A stretch of DNA of 64,000 bases from Lampris incognitus (taxonomy: Eukaryota; Chordata; Actinopteri; Lampriformes; Lampridae), in assembly GCF_029633865.1 (NCBI RefSeq), contig NC_079230.1:30780666-30844665 (forward strand). Reading direction: 5' to 3'. Both the position numbers and the translations under genes were made by a program. This document shows, piece by piece, positions 34,345 to 43,260 of the stretch. The notes under the pieces were generated by a model. The model was not told the DNA's origin. It was given only the letters and a program-made list of their open reading frames with translations, and searched no databases. Each line of letters opens with the position of its first letter. Position 1 is the stretch's first letter.

Positions 34345-35383
34345 TAGGTTAGGTGACCACACCTCCTCCACCTTGACCCTCAGTACAGGTGCCCCTCAAG
34401 GCTGTGTTCTGAGCCCCCTCCTTTTCTCCCTCTTTACCCACGACTGCCTGCCAACTCACCCTTCAAATGTAATAGTTAAGTTTGCTGATGACACCAAAGT
34501 CATTGGCTGTATCACTGACAATGATGAGACGGCCTACAGCGACGAGATTCAGCACCTCACATCATGGTGCACTACCAGCAATGTTGTTCTCAGTGTGCAG
34601 AAGACGAAGGAGCTGATTGTGGACTTCAGGAGGTCTAGAAGCTGCAGCCACTCCCCCATACACATCAGTGGGATGGAAGTGGAGCGTGTCTCCACCTTTA
34701 AATTCCCTGGAGTCCACATCAGCAAGGAACTTTCCTGGACATCCAACACCCAGGCCTTTGTGAAAAAGGCCCAACAACGCCTGCATTTCCTGATGAGGCT
34801 GAGAAGCGCCCGTCTCTCCCCCAAAATTCTTACTAACTTCTACCACTGCACCATAGAGAGCATCTAGCTGCATCTCAGTGTGGTATGGCAGCTGCACCTC
34901 AGTAGACCAGAAAGCTCTGCAGCGGGTCGTCAAGGCGGCCCAGCATATCACCGGTACCCAGCTCCCAGCCATAAGAGACATTTATCACAAACGCTGCCTT
35001 TGAAGGGGTCTCAGCATCAGCAGAGATCCCACCTACCCCAACCATGGACTGTTCTCCCCCCTGCGCTCTGGGAGGAGCTACAAGAGCCTCAGAGCCCGCA
35101 CTACCAGGCTCAAAAACAGCTTCTTTCCCCAAGCTGTTGCTCACCTGAACCTGGCCACCCACTGAATGTCTAGATATTTTTAAATATTTTGTACTCTTGC
35201 TCTTTTTTAACTTATTTTTCACTTTTGGTCTTCATCTGTGTATATCTTATACTGTGTTTGTTGTGTTGTCTGTCTGTCTTGCACTGTTTGGTGAAGCCAC
35301 AACCCTCATTTCATTTTTAACATGTGCCTGCACATTGTTTTAATGACAATACATAGAATGACTTGAATTGAATTGAATTGTAG
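34345..35383 (+). mobile_element. Rex1/L2-like LINE, 5'-truncated, inside the RTE
   Basis: RT region with GAPQGCVLSPLLFSLFTHDC, the catalytic VKFADDTKVIG, KELIVDFRRSRS and VKKAQQRLHFLMRLR, then a stop at 34865-34867 and a degraded C-terminus. It ends in a pentameric tail (TTGAATTGAATTG) at about 35366-35380. It interrupts the RTE copy. Confidence 0.85.
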
Positions 35384-35772
35384 AGGTGACAAAGGTGGAT
35401 GAGTTTAAATACTTGGGGCCAACTGGGGAGTGCAGAAGAGAGGTGAAGAAGAGGGTGCAGGCAGGGTGGAGTGGGTGGAGAAGAGTGTCAAGAGTGACGT
35501 GTGACAGAAGGGTACCAGCAAGAGGGAAGGTTTACAAGATGGTAGTGAGACCATCTATGGTATATGGTTTGGAGACAGTGGCACTGACGAAAAGACAGGA
35601 GGTGGAGTTGGAGGTGGCAGAGTTGAAGATGATAAGATTTTCACTGGTAGTGATGAAGAAGGACAGGATTAGGAACGGGTATATTAGAGGGACAGCTCAG
35701 GTTGGACGGTTTGGAGACAAAGCAAGAGAGGCAAGATTGAGATGGTTTGGACATGTGTGGAAGAGAGATGCA

Positions 35773-36215
35773 CATGACCATTAAGATCTGCAGATGGAGC
35801 CCTGCTGGTTAGTCCAGGTCTCGGTTTGTCACAAAGGGTGATGGGGCTTTTGCTGTTTGAGCCCCCACACTATGGACCTCTCTTCATACTTAACTGAGAC
35901 AAACCAAGTCTCCAGCTACTATAAGTCTCGTCTTAAAACTTTTATTTTTATGAAAGCTTTAACAAACGTTTGTTTTTATTTGATTATACTGCAGCGAATT
36001 CGGGGGGCAGCCACGGGAACCGCCACAGCCGGGCCGCGAACTCATGGCTCCCACACCGCAAGCGGCAACGTTAACCAGTCGACTAAAGGGTCTGACCCGT
36101 TTTTACTCTTACTTGTTTGGTCTGGCTCTTATTTTTGCCTTGTCTGGTTTTATTTATTTATTTTTTGTAAAGCACTTTGTAACATTGTTTTAGAAAAGTG
36201 CTTTATAAATAAATG

Positions 36216-36245
<30 letters not shown>
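35773..36245 (+). mobile_element. L2-like LINE 3' end inside the RTE
   Basis: Translates to an L2-style C-terminal piece (SPHTMDLSSYLTETNQVS, SYYKSRLKTFIFM) and ends in AAGCACTTTGTAACATTG, AAATAAATG and (TTA)n. It carries an LTR fragment at 35990-36100. Confidence 0.75.
35990..36100 (-). mobile_element. solo LTR fragment of the TRIM-like family, antisense
   Basis: Fossil. The reverse complement has CTTTAGTCGACTGGTTAACG, TGGCGGTTCCC and the end CGAATTCGCTGCA, matching the LTRs at 18693 and 37000. Only the 3' two-thirds of the LTR is present. Confidence 0.72.
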
Positions 36246-36248
<3 letters not shown>

Positions 36249-36469
36249 ATTGGGAGAAGGATGCTGAATATGGAGCTGCTAGGGAAGAGGGGAAGAGGAA
36301 GGCCAAAGAGGAGGTTTATGGACGTTGTGAGGGAGGACATGCAGGTGGCTGGTGTGACAGAGGAAGATGCAGAGGACAGGAAGAAATGGAAACCGATGAT
36401 CCGCTGTAGCGCCCCCTAACTGTAGTAGCCGAGAGTAGTAGTAGTATTTAGACGTAAACTTGATATTTG

Positions 36470-36785
36470 GAGACCTTTTATGTACTTCTTAAGGCATAAT
36501 GTTAATGTTGGTAACCTGTTTCACTAGGAACAAGCTCTGAGGGAGGAGGGTACCATCGAGATGTTGTACACTGATATAAGAAACACCCTTTATTTATTTA
36601 TTTATCGATTTACTTTTTACTATTCCCCCCCCCTCTTTCTTACGCCTCTACTCAGTTGACAGGGATGAGCTATGGGAGGGACAACAGGGTGAAGAATGTT
36701 TGCTGTGTCTTATATACCTGTTACTCATTGTATAATCTGATGTGATTTGCGAACTGAAAGCCAATAAATATATTGTTAAAAAAAG
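36470..36785 (+). mobile_element. L1-type 3' UTR tail
   Basis: AT-rich tail with TTATTTATTTATTTATCG, CTGATGTGATTTGCGAACTG and ending CAATAAATATATTGTTAAAA. This resembles fish L1 3' ends. There is no coding part. Confidence 0.55.
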
Positions 36786-36999
36786 AGTTAACTGGAGTCG
36801 TCTCTTCCAAGTCTCTTTAGATTACAAATGATGGGTACAGAAGTGCAGTTTTGTTGGGCTCCTGCTCATGTGGGTGTTAAAGGTAACGGACAAGCAGATA
36901 AACTGGCAAAGGAGGAGTGGATGGGAGAGGCAAAATCATTAATGAGAACATGCCTGGCAGAAGGAAGGGGCTACAGACGATAAAGGGAGACATTATTAT

Positions 37000-37150
37000 T
37001 GTAACGTGCATGGATAAGTAGACACGTTGGTCGTTGACTAACGGGTCGGACGCTTTAGTCGACTTGGTTAACGTTGTCGCTTGCGGAGTGTGCGACACGG
37101 GTTCGCGTCCCGACTGTGGCGGTTCCCGGACTGCCCCCGAATTCGCTATA
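37000..37150 (+). mobile_element. solo LTR of the TRIM-like family
   Basis: Fossil solo LTR of about 151 bp, TGTAACGTGCATGGATAAGT to CGAATTCGCTATA. The tRNA-like A and B box motifs are present (TTAGTCGACTTGGTTAACG, GGGTTCGCGTCCC). It sits inside the RNase-H LINE. I could not make out the target-site duplication. Confidence 0.75.
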
Positions 37151-37422
37151 TCAGAATACACAGGAGTCAGTCCATGTTGAACACTTTAAAGGAGGATATC
37201 GTGTCTGCAGAGAGGAAGTAATCATTACACGGTTCGGGAATGCAGGTTTTCACTCCACATTACATATAATGCAGAAAGGTCATCAAACCTGTGTCCGTGG
37301 TGTAATAGTCGTCATCGTGCATTGTAGTGATTATACTTCAGAGAGGGAGACGTTAAGAAACATAGCAGGTGAGACAGGGCAGGATGTAAAGGAAACTAGA
37401 AGGGAGTTGATAGGTTATATAA

Positions 37423-37702
37423 ATGTAGAGGCTAGTTCCTATCGATGCAGAGAACGGAAACGGCGTAGAGAACGGTCAACTGAGCATGCGCGAAATGCCT
37501 CCACCACGCCTCCGCACGCCCCGCGTAGCATCCAGGCGCTGGGATTCTAGGAAGACCCGCCCCTACTCTGCGTCTGATTAGCGAACTTTAACCCTAACCC
37601 CACCCTAACCCTAACCTTAACCTACCCAAACAACGGAGGCAACGAGTACTTGCGCATGCTCAGTTGACCGTTCTCTGCATCGATGGGAACTAGCCTCTAC
37701 CG
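37423..37702. mobile_element. 280-bp MITE upstream of zinc-finger copy B
   Basis: Inverted ends of about 33 bp (GTAGAGGCTAGTTCC, ATCGATGCAGAGAACGG) with an 8-bp target-site duplication TTATATAA at 37415-37422 and 37703-37710. Copy A has a single TTATATAA at the matching site, so the empty site is preserved. The interior has telomere-like CCCTAA repeats near 37588-37625. The 8-bp duplication suggests the hAT superfamily. Confidence 0.85.
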
Positions 37703-37740
37703 TTATATAATACAGGCAGGGTTAGGAAACAGGACGTGAC

Positions 37741-37999
37741 ACCCCCCTCCTTTTTTTTTTAAAAATAGACAATCTGCATTCTGACGATCCAAGGCCGTGA
37801 ATCTACACACTCCCATTCAGCAGGTGGCGGTGTGCGTCTTTAAAGTTGGTTTGGGCTCCGCCAATTAACACGAAGAAAAGGCAGGCGGCAGAAAAAGCAG
37901 AAGAAGAAACAAAAGCAGAAACAACTTGAAGCCGCAGCGATCTGTTTATTTTGGGTTACGTCGCTCCGCCAAGAGTCGACGGACTACTTCCAGCTCGCC
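37741..37999 (+). promoter_or_regulatory. upstream region and 5' UTR of zinc-finger copy B
   Basis: Homologous to 25240-25499 but diverged until about 37925, where near-identity to copy A starts abruptly. I see no clear core promoter. Confidence 0.4.
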
Positions 38000-40900
38000 A
38001 TGTCTCACCCGGCCAAGAGTAAGACGCTGCCTGCCGCCGCCAAAACCGGCGAGTACGAGGTTTCTCTGTCCTTCAGGGACGAACTGGCGGCCACGATCCA
38101 CGGAGCGTTTGATGTGGCGGTGGACATCGCGGTGTTGGAGGTGACCAAGCTGGTCGGTCAGGCGATGGGAGACCTCCGCCGCCAGATGCTGGAGAACCAA
38201 AGCGAGAACCAGTCCCTCAAACAGCGTCTGCTGAAAGCGGAGGAGAAGCTGGACTCGGTGCGCAAGTTCCTCGGCCAGAGAGACGATAGTTGTGCGTCGA
38301 CGACACAACACACGATCGACGAAAGCCACACAACTCAGCCGTCCAGAAGTTGTCAGCCGGACCGCCACCCCGCCAGAGATCCCAGACAAGCCGCCGAGGA
38401 GGAAGCCATGGGGCCGCCTGGCCGAGACGCTTCATCGGATCTAGAGAAAGAGCGAAGAGAGCAGCGAGATGGATGCCCTCAGGAAAACCTTCCGGTCGTC
38501 TCTCAGGGGTACTCCAAACATGCCTCCAAAAACACAACTGCCTTTGATCACTTGCTTAAAGGTATGTCACAGATAATCTACTTCTACTTCTACTACTACT
38601 ACTTCCGGCTGCTACCGTTAGGGGGCGCTACAGCGGATCATCCGTTTCCATCTCTTCCTGTTCTCTTCCTGTCCTCTGCATCTTCCTCTGTCACACCAGC
38701 CACCTGCATGTCCTCCCTCACCACATCCATAAACCTCCTCTTTGGCCTTCCTCTTCTCCTCCTCCCTGGCAGCTCCATATTCAGCATCCTTCTCCCAGTA
38801 TACCCAGCATCTCTCCTCCACACATGTCCAAACCATCTCAATCTCGCCTCTCTTGCTTTGTCTCCAAACCGTCCAACCTGAGCTGTCCCTCTGATATACT
38901 CGTTCCTAACCCTGTCCTTCTTCATCACTCCCAATGAAAATCTTATCCTGTCTTTTCATCAGTGCTACTGTCTCCAAACCGTCCAACATAGCTGATCTCA
39001 CTACCATCTTGTAAACCTTCCCTTTAACTCTTGTATGTCACAGATAGTGACCCATTGTTATTTTGTTGAACCAATCCCTGACAGACCCTGCATGTACCCA
39101 GCCCCATTTGTGACCCCACCTCTTCATAATGTGTTGCCCTGAGATGGAGTCACATCAATTTGCCATAGACGGACATGAGGAATAAAGCAGAAAGTCCCCC
39201 TTTTTTAAAAATCTGTTTTTAAAAGAAGATGGCTCCACCTGCTTCACTTCTTCCCTGTATGTTAAGGTAATGTAAGTGCCGCAGACAACACTGTCCTCGA
39301 ACTTTGCTGTACGTTACCATAACAACCAGCGAAGAAGTGCAGCAGGCGGAGCCATCTTCATCAGTAGCACAGGCTGTCGAAATACGTGATTTAAGATCTG
39401 TTTCACCCTTGCTAAACACTTTACCCCGCTGGCAGGACTCCAGAGACCTTGGGAACATGGGCTTACTTTCAAAGATGCAATAAATTATTGAAAACGGCTA
39501 AAAATTTTGTTCCTCATGCCTGTCTATGGGAAGCTCTTCTGTCTATGGGAAGCTCTTCTGTCTATGGGAAGCTCTTCTGTCTATGGTAAGCTCTTTTGTC
39601 TATGGGAAGCCCTTCTGTCTATGGGAAGCCCTTCTGTCTATGGAAAGCTCTTCTGTCTATGGTAAGCTCTTCTGTCTATGGTAAGCTCTTATGTCTATGG
39701 TAAGCTCTTATGTCTATGGTAAACTCTTCTGTCTATGAGAAGCTCTTCTGTCTATTGGAAGCTCTTATGTCTATGGGAAGCTCTTATGTCTATGGGAAGC
39801 TCTTCTGTTTATGGGAAGCTCTTTTGTCTATGGTAAGCTCTTCTGTCTATGGTAAGCTCTTCTGTCTATGGGTAGCTCTTCTGTCTATGGGAAGCTCTTC
39901 TGTCTATGGGACGCTCTTAAGTCTATGGGAAGCTCTTCTGTCAACGGGAAGCTACCCCATCAATTCGTAACATTCTCTGAAATGGGGTCACATATGGGGC
40001 TGGCCTTAACTCTGACTTTCTTTTCTGTAAAGAATCGGATGAAGAGGTCTCCAGTTTATGTGTGGTCAAAATGGAAAACCCTCAGCACCCATGTCGAGAC
40101 ATGACACTTCAGCCCAGCGACTCGCCATCCCTTCGCTGTGGGGTTGAGAACCCTGCATCGGAGCAAGTTAGAGTAAAACAAGAGGAAGCTTTTGAAGTGG
40201 GAGACGGTCCAGACTGCTGCTTTGACGAGTCCATCAGAGTGGAGGATTTTGGTCCTGACAGTCTGCCTCTAGTCCAGTCCAAAATCCTGGAGGAGTGGAA
40301 ACCAGCGCTGTTGGATATTCAGAACCGAGATGCAGACAGTCTGCTTCCATTCAGCAGCCTTGCTCTGGGTGAGTGAGGGAAAAAAACAAACATGAAATTT
40401 TATTTTTTAAGCTTATAAAAAATATTTTCCCTTCCTGGAAAAATACAAAAATGTTCAAGTTAATGTCACCCTGCACTTGCAGGCGTACAACAGTGAATTG
40501 GAATAGTGATTAGGATGACTATGAATGATCTCCTACCACCAAACTGGTACCCGGCTGTTAGTCAAATCAAACTCCCTCCCCTCACAAAATCCCATCCTAC
40601 CTTCCTTTCTGTGTTGTCCAGATGGATTGCATTTTATATAGTGCTGTTCTAGTCTACCGAGCCCTCGAAGCACTTTTCTTTCTTTTACAGTGTATGCCTC
40701 ATTCACCCATTCATGCACACAACACATTCATACACTAATGAAGCCACTGAAACTCACCCACAGGTGGATCAGTATGAAGTTCAGTCTTAGTGAGATACTT
40801 GTGGGCTCTCCTGCTGGCGTACAATAGAGTGAACGTCAGTGTTTGTGCATCCAGTCTGCATTCAGTGTGCATGCAATCTGCATGTCCAGATGAACGTCAG

Positions 40901-41620
40901 ATTGCAGAATTTCACCTTTAAAGCCAAATGATAACAGGCACATGATGTCCCCATATATCAACTCATTCAGTGTGGTTCCTCGGTAGGGAAGTAACATAAA
41001 GGACCTCACTAATGAATTGTCTTTGATTTTCTCCTACAGCTTCTCCTTCACAAGTGAACAACAGTGTTCCATCAGTCGGTGCTCTAAAGCCCCTTTCTTC
41101 GGTGTTCCCGCACGTCTACCAGCCAGAGGAGCCAGCTACCATCCCAGCGCCACCTCAGGCATGTAGAGTCCACATCAGGACTACTCAAAACTCCAGCCAC
41201 CCGTCTGGGGGTCTCAGCACCTGCAAGTTTTGTGGCCAGACCTTTCACCAGCCCAGCATGCTGCGCCGGCACTACAGCCAGTGCCAACAGAAGCTCCAGC
41301 AGTCCTGCCAGCAGCCCGTGGGGGGCATGAGAAGGAATAAGCGACAGCTCTTCGCACCAGGATGCAGCCCCTTCCAGTGCTCAGAGTGTGACCGGGAGTT
41401 CAACCGTTTTGAGAACCTTAAGACCCACCTGCGCATCCATACAGGGGAGAGGCCTTATGTCTGCTCCGTCTGTTGCAAGCGCTTCCGGCACTCCGGGGCT
41501 CTGACCAGGCATTTCCGCATCCACACCGGGGAGAAGCCCTACACGTGTGGACAGTGTGGGAAGGCTTTTCGGAACTACGGAGGACTTAAATTCCACCAGC
41601 GTTCCCACTGCCCCCAATGA
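38000..41620 (+). CDS. C2H2 zinc-finger protein, tandem copy B
   Basis: Exons 38000-38561, 40033-40368 and 41040-41620 (TGA) have the same lengths as in copy A and also give 492 residues without a stop. Exon 1 is 12,500 bases from copy A and differs by one synonymous base (G38509 versus C26009). Exon 2 differs at 7 and exon 3 at about 15 residues, including finger positions that usually touch DNA. The SUMO-type motif is VKQE here. The fingers are one C2HC-type plus three C2H2. Intron 2 and the 3' UTR carry insertions absent from copy A. Both copies look functional. Confidence 0.87.
38570..39045 (-). mobile_element. RTE-type LINE 3' fragment in ZNF-B intron 1
   Basis: Same insertion as in copy A, with GTATGTCACAGAT at 38562 and about 39034 as the target-site duplication. 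It is about 110 bp longer because it keeps the segment between two 18-bp direct repeats (GTCTCCAAACCGTCCAAC at 38860 and 38970) that copy A has lost. Confidence 0.87.
39046..39517. other. ZNF-B intron 1, unique part
   Basis: Counterpart of 26433-26887. It has a small extra piece near 39265-39282 and otherwise scattered substitutions. Confidence 0.5.
39518..39955. repeat. 19-bp minisatellite in ZNF-B intron 1
   Basis: About 23 units of the same repeat as in copy A but fewer, with many GGTAAGC variants. The unit order is not the same as in copy A, so the arrays have evolved separately. Confidence 0.92.
40625..40882. mobile_element. copy-B-specific insertion in ZNF intron 2
   Basis: 258 bp absent from copy A and flanked by the direct repeat TGTCCAGATG at 40615-40624 and 40883-40892; copy A has one TGTCCAGATG. 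It starts like a common fish repeat (ATTGCATTTTATATAGTGCT), related to 55846-56215. Confidence 0.85.
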
Positions 41621-41814
41621 CAACGCCTGGAAATTGAATGGAGAGCAATGGAAGAATTCGATCTTCACAGAGTCGTGGCAAGCCATGATGTTGAATCTAA
41701 CATTTTAAGTCTTTTTTAGTTTGTCTTTAATAAGGTTTTTCCATTAGAGATTATTACAGGGCTTCTTTTCATGAGCGGCCTTGTCAAGAAAGCGGTTGAA
41801 CAATGTGTATAAAC

Positions 41815-42090
41815 TAAAATCCCAGTTCCTTTCCGTGTGGAGTCTGCATGTCCTCCCCATGTCTGCGGTGGGTTTCTCCAGGTGCTCCGGTTCCCCCCCC
41901 CCCCACCATCACAAAGACATGCATGTTAGGGTTAATACTCCTGTCTGTGCCCCTGACCGAGGCATGGCAAGACGAGCTGGAGTTGGTCCCCGGGCGCTGC
42001 AAGGCGGCTGCCCACTGCTCCTAGCTGCACAGCTGGGGGGGCTTAAATGCAGAGCGTAATTTCCCTACGGGGATCAGTAACGTATGTCAG
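41815..42090 (+). mobile_element. SINE-like insertion in the ZNF-B 3' UTR
   Basis: Contains GTGTGGAGTCTGCATGTCCT and GGTGCTCCGG, as in SINE-B, and then a different 3' half with CTGCCCACTGCTCCTAGCTG and TTAAATGCAGAGCG. It is not in copy A. Confidence 0.72.
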
Positions 42091-42263
42091 AAAAAAGAAA
42101 AGAAAAATGAAATGGAACTTAATATTTAGTCATGAGTAAGAGCAAAATCAGAAGGCCTCTTTCATAGTGGCCTACCATTGGAACAGACTCAAGTGGGCTC
42201 AAAAAAGAGAAAAGTGTGCAGAGTTGTTTTGTTTAAACCTGACTTGACTTTAAAGATGAGTGG

Positions 42264-42420
42264 CGAGGCGTCTCCTTCGAGACTGCCGGCCGGAGAGGTG
42301 CAGGCGGCGAACGCATGCAGTACGAGGGTGGGTGTTTGGATTAAAATAGGGATCGATTGGCCACTAAATTGGGAGAAAATGAAAAAAATCAGAAATAAAT
42401 TTATGAAAAAAAGAAAAAAA
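42264..42420 (+). mobile_element. short SINE in the ZNF-B 3' UTR
   Basis: 157-bp insertion with a 12-bp target-site duplication AAAGATGAGTGG at 42252-42263 and 42421-42432; copy A has the single empty site. It ends in an A-rich tail after ATTGGCCACTAAATTGGGAG. Confidence 0.88.
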
Positions 42421-42662
42421 AAAGATGAGTGGACCTTTCCACAGTACGAAGGACAAAAATGGGAGGATAAGCGGAAAAGACCGGAGGGGAAAAAGTACTG
42501 GCTGGATTTCCTCACTGTGCCGCTTCCCGCTTACTAGTTTTCCAAATAGCCGATGGTACCGGTGTTTTGTTGTATTAATTTGAACGCAGTCGTTTGTGGA
42601 GCTATTTTGTAAAATGTTATTAAGGGCCATCGCTTTATTACGTGTTGTAGTATGCAGCTATT

Positions 42663-42668
42663 AATAAA
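42663..42668 (+). terminator. poly(A) signal of ZNF copy B
   Basis: AATAAA at the place matching 29684-29689 in copy A. Confidence 0.62.
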
Positions 42669-42870
42669 CGTCTTTTGACAAGCCACGTGTTTCTATTCAT
42701 CTCTGTCATGTGAAAGAAAGGGTCACCATTTCAGGTATCATTTTGTAAATGTAGTCTGTAATTGTTAAAAACCTTTTCTTAAATGAGAATGTCTTTCAGA
42801 AATGCTGAAGGCCATCTTTAGTTCTGATACCCTAACATTTATTGCCCTTTTTGTGGATCTAATTATGTAA

Positions 42871-43260
42871 TTTAATAGAGAGGGATGCCGTCCTTGAATC
42901 ATACACAGCACATGCCATTTTAATCTGTCATGTGTGCCGTGTTATGGTGGCTAAAGGGATTTCTCGGGGTAGCTTTTCCTCGTTTCCATGTGTAGGCAAG
43001 TACTTCTGCCTCAGCCAGTCCTCGTCACACATGTTGTCAGTCAGCCCCTATGAGTGAGATCATTTCTCATTTCATCCAATAGTAGGTTCCTGAGGTGCTT
43101 CCATCAAACCAGGGGCCACGGCCCTACCCATGCAGCCATGACTGACACGTATCCGTCACAGCCTGTCTCCTCCTTCGTGGCCATCCATTATATTAGAGCC
43201 CCCTTCCTCCCCCGGCGGCTTAGTTTATGCCACCTGATCACCATTCCCCAAGGCCTTGGG
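42871..43260 (+). promoter_or_regulatory. upstream region of the ETS gene
   Basis: Unique sequence between the duplicated zinc-finger segment and the first ETS coding exon. An alternative upstream ATG at 43138 is in frame and would add 41 residues. No core promoter motif stands out. Confidence 0.4.

Larger units (their letters stand above)
34022..36425 (+). mobile_element. RTE-type LINE interrupted by two younger insertions
   Basis: Same family as 22112-23300. Segments 34022-34344 (RT with MMFADDIMICRE), 35384-35772 (FKYLG-type region to LRWFGHVWKRDA) and 36246-36425 ([20 protein letters not shown] to IRCSAP and the CCCCCTAAC 3' end) line up with the uninterrupted copy. They are separated by a Rex1/L2-like LINE and by an L2-like 3' piece. 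Confidence 0.87.
36786..37740 (+). mobile_element. RNase-H-bearing LINE, C-terminal part
   Basis: RNase H C-terminal motif WAPAHVGVKGNGQADKLAKE near 36860-36915, then (after a solo LTR) a tail domain with REEVIITRF, HQTCVRG, VHCSDYTSERE and the end ELIGYI. The last few codons resume after the MITE at 37703. It is interrupted by the solo LTR at 37000-37150 and the MITE at 37423-37702. Confidence 0.68.
41621..42870 (+). other. ZNF-B 3' untranslated region
   Basis: Aligns with the copy A 3' UTR up to GTGGATCTAATTATGTAATTT, interrupted by two SINE-like insertions (41815-42090 and 42264-42420). AATAAA at 42663-42668. Confidence 0.65.
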
